Shown here piece after piece: positions 50,801 through 57,562 of a DNA stretch of 64,000 nt. Location: the NCBI GenBank assembly GCA_021324015.1, contig JAJPJX010000162.1:62001-126000 (forward strand). Direction: 5' to 3'. The notes under the pieces are model-generated. The model was given only the letters and a program-made list of their open reading frames with translations, was not told where the DNA came from and searched no databases. Numbering within the stretch: position 1 is the first letter of the stretch; each line of letters begins with the position of its first letter. The DNA comes from Solibacteraceae bacterium (GTDB lineage Bacteria; Acidobacteriota; Terriglobia; Bryobacterales; Bryobacteraceae). The translations under genes were made by a program, and so were the position numbers.

Positions 50801-51916
50801 ATGCAAGGAAACGGCACACGGCGCGATTTTGTAGCGGCGGCTGCGACGATTCTGGAGCCGGCTCTGGTGCGCGGCTCGCAGGCGAATTCGGCGCTGACGG
50901 TGGGGTTGATCGGCTGCGGGCGGCGCGGCATGGCCATCAGCGGGATCTTCGCGCGCAACGAGTTCGCGCGGATCGCCGCGGTGTGCGACGTCTACGACGA
51001 TCAACTGGCGGCGGCCACGGCGAAGTTTTCCGGCGCGCGGGCGTTCAAGAACTTCAACGAACTGCTGGCGAGCAACGTGGACGCGGTCTACATCGCGACG
51101 CCGCCGTTTCTACACCCGGAACATTTCGAGGCCGCGGTGAAGGCCCGCAAACACATCTTCATGGAGAAGCCCGCGGGGGTGGATCCGGCTGGGTGCCGGC
51201 GGGTGCTGGAAGCGGCCAGGCGGGCCGATCCGCACAAGCGCATCACGGTGGACTTCCAGCAGCGCTACGGGAAGGACTACCGGCAGGCGTACGCCCTGGT
51301 GAAAGCGGGGCAACTGGGCGGGATCAAGCAGGTGCGGGCTTCGTGGTTCGGAGGCGGACTGCCGGTGCGCCAGGGGCACCCGCTGGACGAAGAGCAGATG
51401 CGCAACTGGCTGTTCTACCGGGCGCGCTCCGGCGACATTATCGTGGAGCAGAACTGCCACAACCTGGACGTCGTGAACTGGTTCATGGGGACGCACCCGG
51501 TGCGCGCGGCGGGGTACGGCGGGCGGCAGGTGCGTAAGAACATCGGCGACATTCTGGACAACCTGGCGGTGACGCTGGAGTTCGCCAACGGCGTGGTGTT
51601 CAGCTACGCCTCCAACCAGTTTTCGGCGGGCGGCTACCGGGACGTCTCGGAAACCTTCATTTGCGAGAAGGGGGCGATTCAAACGTCCCGGCAGGGCTAC
51701 GCGCTTTACCACAACGACGCCCGCGGCGCCGAACCGGAGCGGGTGGCGACCAAGTACGACATTACACAGGACGCGGTGAACGAATTCGTGGAAGGCGCGC
51801 GCACGGGGAAGATCGAGAACGCGGCGTTCGCGGCGGTGGAGAGCACGCTGACGGCCATCATGGCGCGGGAGGCGATCTACACCGGGAAAGAACGCACGTG
51901 GAAGGACGTCGCGTAG
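50801..51916 (+). CDS. Gfo/Idh/MocA-family oxidoreductase with Tat-like leader
   Basis: 371 residues with an N-terminal NGTRRDFVAAAATILEPALV (twin-arginine-like leader) and a Rossmann domain (LTVGLIGCGRRGMAISGI, AAVCDVYDDQ, VDAVYIATPPFLHPEHFEAA, IFMEKPAGVDPAGC) with the catalytic Lys in EKPAG, then the C-terminal alpha/beta domain (QRYGKDYRQAYALVKAGQLG, QNCHNLDVVNWFMGTHP). Members oxidise sugars or inositols with NAD(P). The GGGAGGA ribosome site is 9 bases before the ATG; an in-frame extension upstream is not coding. It is followed 16 bases later by the archease gene, with no clear functional link. Confidence 0.93.
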   Translation: MQGNGTRRDFVAAAATILEPALVRGSQANSALTVGLIGCGRRGMAISGIFARNEFARIAAVCDVYDDQLAAATAKFSGARAFKNFNELLASNVDAVYIATPPFLHPEHFEAAVKARKHIFMEKPAGVDPAGCRRVLEAARRADPHKRITVDFQQRYGKDYRQAYALVKAGQLGGIKQVRASWFGGGLPVRQGHPLDEEQMRNWLFYRARSGDIIVEQNCHNLDVVNWFMGTHPVRAAGYGGRQVRKNIGDILDNLAVTLEFANGVVFSYASNQFSAGGYRDVSETFICEKGAIQTSRQGYALYHNDARGAEPERVATKYDITQDAVNEFVEGARTGKIENAAFAAVESTLTAIMAREAIYTGKERTWKDVA

Positions 51917-51932
51917 CGGCGCGCGGACGCGC

Positions 51933-52343
51933 ATGGAAGGGCGTTCGTTCGAGATCCTGGAACATCCGGCGGACATCGGGTTCCGGGCATTCGGAGGCAC
52001 GCTGGCGGAGCTGTTCGCGAATGCCGCGCTGGCGCTGCTCTCGATCGCGGACGAGCCCGGCGGCGTGGAAGGGCGGCAGGAGTACCCGCTCGAGGCCGGC
52101 GGGAGCGATTACGAATCGCTGCTGGTGGCGTGGCTGAGCGAGGTCCTGTACTGGTTTGACGGCAAGCGGGTGGGGTTCCGCGAGTTCCGCGTGATCTCGC
52201 TCGAGCCCACGCGCATTGAGGCGATTGGCCGGGGCGAGCCCGGTCACGGCGCGAAACTCATCGTCAAGGCGGTCACCTGGCACCAGTTGCGCGTAGCCGC
52301 GACTCCGCACGGCTGGGTGGCGGAAGTTTACCTGGACATCTGA
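51933..52343 (+). CDS. archease
   Basis: 136-residue protein of the archease family, the activator of RtcB RNA ligase. The N-terminus FEILEHPADIGFRAFGGTLA matches the family LEHTADIG motif, with Asp and Glu metal-type residues, and the C-terminal VKAVTWHQLRVA plus a terminal YLDI are typical. It lies 1 base before the rtcB start on the same strand, the classic archease-rtcB pair. Archease promotes multiple-turnover guanylylation of RtcB in the archaeal and human systems; the same role is inferred here. Confidence 0.94.
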   Translation: MEGRSFEILEHPADIGFRAFGGTLAELFANAALALLSIADEPGGVEGRQEYPLEAGGSDYESLLVAWLSEVLYWFDGKRVGFREFRVISLEPTRIEAIGRGEPGHGAKLIVKAVTWHQLRVAATPHGWVAEVYLDI

Positions 52344-52344
52344 A

Positions 52345-53787
52345 ATGCCGCACGAGATTGCGATCGAACGCGTGGACGCATGGCGGCACCGGATCCGCCG
52401 CGACGAACGCCGCGGCATGCGGACGGACGTCATGGTGTATGCCGGCGAATCCCTGCTGGCTCATATCCGCCGGAACCTTTCGCTGGAGCAGGCGATGAAC
52501 GTGGCCACGCTGCCGGGAATCACCGGGCCGAGCCTGGCCATGCCGGACATTCATCAGGGATACGGATTCCCGATCGGCGGGGTGGCGGCGACGGAGGTGG
52601 AACACGGCGTGGTCTCGCCGGGCGGCGTGGGCTTCGACATCAACTGCGGGGTGCGGCTGGTGCGCTCCACCCTGGGGGCGCAGGACGCGCGGCCGCGGAT
52701 GAGGGAGCTGATCACGCAGATTTTCCGTGACGTGCCGTGCGGCACGGGCAGCGAGGGCTTCGTAAAGATCCGGGCGCCGCAGCTCGACCAGGTGCTGGTG
52801 AAAGGTGCGCGCTGGATGGTGGAGAACGGCTACGGCGAGGCGCGCGACGCGGAGTTCGCCGAAGCCGGCGGGGCGCTGGAAGGAGCCTGCCCGGAGCATG
52901 TCTCGGAGCGGGCCAAGGAGCGCGGGCTGCCTCAACTCGGCACGCTGGGGAGCGGCAACCACTTTCTGGAAGTGCAGTACGTGGAGGAGATCCACGACCG
53001 GGAAGCGGCCGTGGTATACGGGCTGGAGGAAGGGCAGGTGGTGGTGCTGATTCACTCCGGCTCGCGAGGGCTGGGGCACCAGGTGTGCACGGACTACGTG
53101 GCCATCATGAACCGCAAGATGGCCGACTACCAGATCAAGCTGCCGGACCGGCAACTGGCTTGCGGACCGATCCGGTCGGAAGAGGGGCAGGCGTACCTGG
53201 GAGCGATGTGCGCGGCGGCAAACTTCGCCTGGGCCAACCGGCAGGCGATTCTGCACTTCCTGCGCGGCGCGTTCCGGCGGATTTTCGGGGAAGGCGCGCG
53301 GCTGGACCTGGTCTACGACGTGTGCCACAACATCGCCAAGCGGGAGCGCTACGAGGTGGAAGGGCGGAAGCGCGAGGTGCTGGTGCATCGCAAGGGGGCC
53401 ACACGGGCGTTCCCGGCGGGGCACCGGGAGATCCCGGCGGCCTACCGGACAGTGGGGCAGCCGGTGTTCATTCCGGGCAGCATGGGCACGGCCTCCTGGG
53501 TGCTCGTGGGGCAGCCCGGGGCGATGCAGGAAACCTTCGGCAGCGTGTGCCACGGCGCGGGACGGCTGATGAGCCGTACGGCGGTGAAGAAGGGCCGCGA
53601 CGCGCGGCTGGAGACCCGGAAACTGGAGGAAGCCGGCATCCTGGTGAAGAGCGAGAGCCGGGACGGCATCCTGGAAGAGTTGCCGGACGCCTACAAGAAC
53701 GTCGATGAGGTGATCGAGGTGGTGCACCACGCCGGCCTCGCGCGGAAAGTGGCGCGCCTGAGGCCCATGGGCGTGATCAAAGGGTAA
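52345..53787 (+). CDS. rtcB: RNA-splicing ligase RtcB
   Basis: 480-residue GTP-dependent ligase joining 2',3'-cyclic phosphate or 3'-phosphate RNA ends to 5'-OH ends. Metal/nucleophile motifs: MPDIHQGYGFPIGGVAATEV, GFDINCGVRLVRS (Cys at codon 101), LGTLGSGNHFLEVQY, LIHSGSRGLGHQVC, and SVCHGAGRLMSRTAVKK with the guanylylated His at codon 403. Length and motif spacing match archaeal and long bacterial RtcB. It is coupled to archease (1 base between). Likely job: tRNA or stress-related RNA repair. It is convergent with the second receiver-like gene. Confidence 0.97.
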   Translation: MPHEIAIERVDAWRHRIRRDERRGMRTDVMVYAGESLLAHIRRNLSLEQAMNVATLPGITGPSLAMPDIHQGYGFPIGGVAATEVEHGVVSPGGVGFDINCGVRLVRSTLGAQDARPRMRELITQIFRDVPCGTGSEGFVKIRAPQLDQVLVKGARWMVENGYGEARDAEFAEAGGALEGACPEHVSERAKERGLPQLGTLGSGNHFLEVQYVEEIHDREAAVVYGLEEGQVVVLIHSGSRGLGHQVCTDYVAIMNRKMADYQIKLPDRQLACGPIRSEEGQAYLGAMCAAANFAWANRQAILHFLRGAFRRIFGEGARLDLVYDVCHNIAKRERYEVEGRKREVLVHRKGATRAFPAGHREIPAAYRTVGQPVFIPGSMGTASWVLVGQPGAMQETFGSVCHGAGRLMSRTAVKKGRDARLETRKLEEAGILVKSESRDGILEELPDAYKNVDEVIEVVHHAGLARKVARLRPMGVIKG

Positions 53788-53802
53788 AGCCGCGATCGCG
53801 TG

Positions 53803-54285
53803 TCACGCGGACGCGCGCGCCGAGAACTCCGGGGCCGTACGATGCCAGTGGGCGCGCGCGTTGCGACGGCTTTCCCGGACGGCGGCGTCGACCACGCGGA
53901 CGACCTCCCCTTCTTCGAACGGCCAGGGGATCAGGTCGAAGGCGCCCAGGTTCAGCACTTCGGCCCACAGGCGTTCGTTGGCTAGCCGGGAGGCAAGCAC
54001 CAGCGCCGGAGAGCACTGCGCTTCCCCGAGAACGGTCACCAGGCCACGCCAGTCCACTTCGCGGAGATCGTGATCGAGAATCACGACCGAGGTGCCGGCG
54101 CGCTCGACCGCCTCCAGGATTTCCGCGCGTGAGCAGGCCCGGATAAGAACATAGTCTTCCGGGTGCAGCGTGTCGCGCAGGCGAACGGCGAAGGAATCTT
54201 CCGCGGTAGCCACCACGACTAACGGCCGGCCCAATAATCTGGGATAGCACCCTGGCGATGCGTTCCTAGAGCGGCTGACTTTCAT
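53803..54285 (-). CDS. orphan receiver-like protein, phospho-acceptor Asp kept but Lys lost
   Basis: 160-residue relative of the protein at 24069-24539. The fold order is the same; D71 in VVILDHDLRE is the phospho-acceptor equivalent, while the conserved Lys is W121 (LIPWPFE) and the acidic metal pocket reads ATAED. It shares ASRLA(N/D)ERLWAEVLNLG with its relative. No output domain and no partner kinase immediately adjacent on the same transcript, although a PAS kinase/LuxR pair is just upstream. The ATG at 54285 lies inside a TATAAT-like AT-rich stretch, so a leaderless or very short-leader transcript is possible. Function unknown. Confidence 0.75.
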   Translation of the reverse strand: MKVSRSRNASPGCYPRLLGRPLVVVATAEDSFAVRLRDTLHPEDYVLIRACSRAEILEAVERAGTSVVILDHDLREVDWRGLVTVLGEAQCSPALVLASRLANERLWAEVLNLGAFDLIPWPFEEGEVVRVVDAAVRESRRNARAHWHRTAPEFSARASA

Positions 54286-54352
54286 TATAATTCAGATAAT
54301 AGCAGATAAATTTCCGTGGAAAAAACTAGGAAATCTCCTCGTTGCCCGGGGG

Positions 54353-54979
54353 TCACGGCGCAATCAGGCCGTGCTTGATCGCAAGGGAGGTCAGCTCAGC
54401 CGTGCTCCGGGCGCCCAAGCGGCGCATGAGCCGGTATTTGTGAAATTCCACAGTTTTGGCCGAGAGATGCAGCACCCAAGCGATCTCCTTAAGGCTGCGG
54501 CCTTCGGCCACGAGTTGCAGGATCTCGCACTGGCGCGCGGTCAGGGCGTGGCGCGGCCCCTCCTCGGGGCCGAGAGGGGCGGAGAGAGAAGCGCCGGGCG
54601 GGAGCGGCACCCGCTCACCCCGCAGCGCGGCGTGGATGGCTCCCACGAGTTGATCCGGGGCGTCGCGCTTGAGCACATACGCGGAGCCACCGGCGCGCAT
54701 GGCTTCCCGCATGAAGGCCGCATCCGCGTGCATGCTCAGGAAGACCACCCTGGTTTGCGGGGCGGTGGCGGAGAGCCGGCGGACGGCGTCGATGCCGTTG
54801 AGGGAGGGCATGGAAACATCGGTGACGACGACGTCCGGCTGGAGAACGCCCGCGGCATCGAGCAACTCGCGGCCATCCTGGACCGCGCCGACCACGTCGA
54901 AGTCGGATTCCAGCAGCTTCTGGAGGCCGGCCAGAAACATGCGGTGATCATCCGCGAGCAACACGCGCGGCTTTTTCAT
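54353..54979 (-). CDS. LuxR/NarL-type response regulator
   Basis: 208 residues: receiver domain with acidic pair (LLADDHRMF), phospho-acceptor D54 (DVVVTDVSMPSLNG) and Lys in AYVLKRDAPDQ; C-terminal LuxR helix-turn-helix LTARQCEILQLVAEGRSLKE, IAWVLHLSAKTVEFHKYRLM. It is preceded by a PAS histidine kinase whose end it overlaps by about 30 bases (54948-54979), so both are made together. The ATG at 54979 is used; a TTG two codons upstream is possible. Targets unknown. Confidence 0.94.
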   Translation of the reverse strand: MKKPRVLLADDHRMFLAGLQKLLESDFDVVGAVQDGRELLDAAGVLQPDVVVTDVSMPSLNGIDAVRRLSATAPQTRVVFLSMHADAAFMREAMRAGGSAYVLKRDAPDQLVGAIHAALRGERVPLPPGASLSAPLGPEEGPRHALTARQCEILQLVAEGRSLKEIAWVLHLSAKTVEFHKYRLMRRLGARSTAELTSLAIKHGLIAP

Positions 54980-56525
54980 GCGCAACCTCCGACAAGGGGA
55001 TCCAGACCTCGATAAGGGCGCCGCGGCCGATGGCCGAATCCACGGAAAAGATACCGCCGGCCAACTGGACGCGTTCCGCCATGCTGATGATTCCTAATCC
55101 AGGCCCCCGGCCGGAAGCTCGTGGGTCGAAGCCCACACCGGAATCCTGGATCGAGAGACAGACCCCGTTTTCACGGCTCCCCAGGGACACCGAGACGCTG
55201 GGTGCGCGGGAGTGGCGGGCGGCATTGCGCAGGGCTTCCTGCGCCACCCGGTAGAGGCACAGGGCGACCTCATCCGGGAGCCACAGGCGCGAGGCACGGC
55301 ATTCAAAACTCACGCGAATACCGGTCCGCGCGGAGAAGGCCTGGCACTCGGACTCCAGGGCGGCCTGAAGGCCGAACTGCTCGAGCCGCGCGGGGTGCAG
55401 GCGTAGCGCCAGATCGCGGAGCGCATCCGAGGCGTCGCCGACCGATTTCCTCAGCACCCTGAGTTCCTCGCGCAGGGACGAAACCTCCGGAGGCAGGCTA
55501 TGCTCCATACGGCCGATGTCGAGAATCAGGACGGCCAGGCGCTGGTTCAGGTCGTCGTGCAACTCGCGGGAGATGCGCTTGCGCTCGGACTCCTGGGCGA
55601 CGAGCAGCGCGTGGGCCAGCAGATGCAGCCGTTCCTGCTCGCGGCGGGCTTCCTCGGCCTGCCTGACTTCCGTCACATCGGCCCAATAGCCGATGATCTC
55701 GGCGGGGGCTCCGGATTCGTCGCGAATCAAGGCGGCGGAGTCGTGCACCCAGCGGTACGCGTCGTCCGCATGCAGAAAGCGATAGTCCCCGGTTAAGCGG
55801 CCGGTCCGAGTGATCCGCCCGGCTTCCGCGAGCACGCGGGCGCGATCTTCGGGATGAACGTGATCGGCCCAGAAGCGGGGATCGGCAGTGAATCGTTCCG
55901 GAGGGTACCCGAACACCGCGGCGACATTGTCGCCCATGAAGGTTACATTGAACTCCCCCGAAGGGAGGCAACTGTAGACCACCCCGGGGACGCTGCGCAG
56001 GAGGTGCCGCAGCCGCTCCCGGCTGGCACGCAGTTCTGCTTCCGCGCGATGGCGCTCGTCGATCTCGGCTTGCAGCCGGGTATTCGCGCGCGCCCGCTCG
56101 CAAGTGCGTTCCGCCACACGTCCCTCCAAGTCGGCGTGCGCGCGCGCCAGAGCCTCCGCAGCCGTATTGCGCGCCGTGATGTCGTTGGAGCACCCGACGT
56201 AGCCGACCAGAACGCCCTCGCGGCGGATGGCTGCCACGCGCAGCTCGATGAAGATCGCAGCACCGTCTTTGCGGCGATGGCGCAGGGTGACTTCGTGGAG
56301 GGCGGCGGTCTCAAGGGGGCCGAAAACAGCGGCTGGCAGGAGTTCGAGATCCTCCGGAAAGTACAGCATGGCCACGCTTTGCCCGATGGCTTCAGACTCC
56401 GGATAGCCGTACACGCGCTGGGCGCCGGAGTTCCAGACCTGGATAATGCCTTGCGCGTCCGTAGCGATGACGGCGTCGTGCACGGTGGATAGCAGAGCGG
56501 CTTCAGAGAAGGGCGAGGGACACAT
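54948..56525 (-). CDS. cytosolic PAS-PAS sensor histidine kinase (HisKA_3 type)
   Basis: 525 residues from the ATG at 56525. Two PAS domains (first about 8-115, with VIATDAQGIIQVWNSGAQ and YGYPESEAIGQ plus its PAC motif; second about 170-285), then HisKA_3 with RISRELHDDLNQRLAVL (H about 323) and a HATPase_c domain ending near AERVQLAGGIFSVDS. No membrane helices, so it should sense a cytoplasmic signal. An earlier start at 56567 is possible; neither has a clear ribosome site. It pairs with the LuxR-type regulator. Confidence 0.9.
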   Translation of the reverse strand: MCPSPFSEAALLSTVHDAVIATDAQGIIQVWNSGAQRVYGYPESEAIGQSVAMLYFPEDLELLPAAVFGPLETAALHEVTLRHRRKDGAAIFIELRVAAIRREGVLVGYVGCSNDITARNTAAEALARAHADLEGRVAERTCERARANTRLQAEIDERHRAEAELRASRERLRHLLRSVPGVVYSCLPSGEFNVTFMGDNVAAVFGYPPERFTADPRFWADHVHPEDRARVLAEAGRITRTGRLTGDYRFLHADDAYRWVHDSAALIRDESGAPAEIIGYWADVTEVRQAEEARREQERLHLLAHALLVAQESERKRISRELHDDLNQRLAVLILDIGRMEHSLPPEVSSLREELRVLRKSVGDASDALRDLALRLHPARLEQFGLQAALESECQAFSARTGIRVSFECRASRLWLPDEVALCLYRVAQEALRNAARHSRAPSVSVSLGSRENGVCLSIQDSGVGFDPRASGRGPGLGIISMAERVQLAGGIFSVDSAIGRGALIEVWIPLSEVAHEKAARVARG

Positions 56526-56755
56526 CTTAGTCTGACAGCCTGGGCTTTTGGGTGTTTGATGTCCCATCGCAAGTTGAGGTTGCAGAGTTTTTGAGGGGGC
56601 CGCGCTGCGGAATTTTGCAACACAAGGGGGTGCGGGGGACTCGTGGAGCAAATTTCTGCTTCCGGCAGCCGGAGCGGCACTACAATAAAGGTAGGCTTTC
56701 TTCTTCCGGCCACGGTTTGGGAGGGCGAAGGCCATGTTTGACTGCCACAACGCGC

Positions 56756-56820
56756 GTCCGGTTCCGGACACAGAGGTGCAGGAGGGTCTGGCACCTCGGG
56801 CAACCCTGACTAACAGTTGC
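56756..56820 (+). promoter_or_regulatory. hairpin-rich leader of the cytochrome c gene
   Basis: Three consecutive hairpins end just before the ribosome site: GTCCGG/CCGGAC (56756-56769, 2-base gap so tight), GAGGTGC/GCACCTC (56773-56797, 11-base loop) and GCAAC/GTTGC (56800-56820, 11-base loop). They stand directly upstream of AGGAGGTGAGCT and the ATG at 56834. This may be an RNA control element, but I cannot match a known riboswitch class. The 268-bp space from 56526 to 56833 holds no convincing gene. Confidence 0.4.
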
Positions 56821-56833
56821 GAGGAGGTGAGCT

Positions 56834-57286
56834 ATGCTCCGCGTGGCGAGACTGCTGCCGGTGGCGGCCCTGCTGCTGGCCGCTGCGGCATGCGATTCAG
56901 GACGCCACTCTTCGGCGGGCTTCCGCCTGCCGGAGAGCGGGGATGTGGAGAGAGGCAAGGCCGTTTTCGTGGCGTTCGGGTGCTACCATTGCCATGAAGT
57001 TCACGGCGCGGACCTGCCGCGGCCCGATGTACAGCCCCCGGTGCCGGTGGTGCTGGGAGGCGAAGTGACCAAGGAACTCACCGACGGCTACCTGGTGACG
57101 TCCGTCATCAATCCGTCACACCGGCTGGCGCCTTATCCCAAGGAACTGATCACGACGGGCGGGCATTCGCGGATGACCTCGTACGCCGATCAGATGACGG
57201 TGCGGCAACTGATCGACCTGGTAGCGTATTTACAGTCGCGGTACACCGTGCGGCGGACGCCGCCCGGGCGGTACTCCTACTACTGA
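56834..57286 (+). CDS. lipoprotein c-type cytochrome
   Basis: 150 residues. A signal peptide ends in a lipobox (LLLAAAAC), so it should be anchored by lipid outside the inner membrane. Heme motif CYHCH (GCYHCHEVHGADLPR). A later Met in GGHSRMTSYADQMT may be the sixth ligand. The C-terminal helix (TVRQLIDLVAYLQSRY) is as in class I cytochromes c. A strong AGGAGG site precedes the ATG. It is followed 20 bases later by a 49-residue membrane protein. It probably shuttles electrons in a respiratory chain; no oxidase gene is nearby. Confidence 0.9.
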   Translation: MLRVARLLPVAALLLAAAACDSGRHSSAGFRLPESGDVERGKAVFVAFGCYHCHEVHGADLPRPDVQPPVPVVLGGEVTKELTDGYLVTSVINPSHRLAPYPKELITTGGHSRMTSYADQMTVRQLIDLVAYLQSRYTVRRTPPGRYSYY

Positions 57287-57306
57287 CGGCGGGAAGGAGG
57301 CACATT

Positions 57307-57456
57307 ATGCTTTCCCACTCTCACACCCCCGGCAGGCAGAGTCCGGATCTGCTGCGGGAGATGATGGTGCAATCCCTGCGGACGGCCGGAACGCTGGCTC
57401 TGGCGATTTTTCTGTTCCTGGGCGTCTACCTGGTGGTGGTGTTTCTGGAGCGCTAG
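57307..57456 (+). CDS. 49-residue single-helix membrane protein
   Basis: Short gene not seen by length filters. MLSHSHTPGRQSPDLLREMM then a helix (TLALAIFLFLGVYLVVVFLE) and a terminal ER. A near-perfect AAGGAGG ribosome site lies 9 bases before the ATG, supporting translation. It is 20 bases after the cytochrome c gene, so it is likely co-expressed and could be a small subunit or assembly factor for an electron-transfer complex. Function unknown. Confidence 0.65.
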   Translation: MLSHSHTPGRQSPDLLREMMVQSLRTAGTLALAIFLFLGVYLVVVFLER

Positions 57457-57509
57457 GCGAGCCGGAATCCGGCAAGGTCGAGGAATTCACGCATCTCGCG
57501 GAGGGTCCG

Positions 57510-57562
57510 GCGCATCCGCATAGGTATGCGATAGTGGGGGGATATACGCATGGCGGATGCGC
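57510..57562. repeat. inverted repeat straddling the start of the sigma-54 activator gene
   Basis: GCGCATCCGC at 57510-57519 and its exact complement GCGGATGCGC at 57553-57562, enclosing the GGGGGGAT ribosome site and the ATG at 57550. A nested palindrome CGCATA-GG-TATGCG lies at 57517-57530. It could mask the ribosome site in mRNA or act as an operator. Confidence 0.45.

Noticed and set aside
56526-56833. Known riboswitch (cobalamin, c-di-GMP, SAM, TPP) upstream of the cytochrome c gene
   Set aside because: Core sequence elements of these classes are absent; only generic hairpins are visible.
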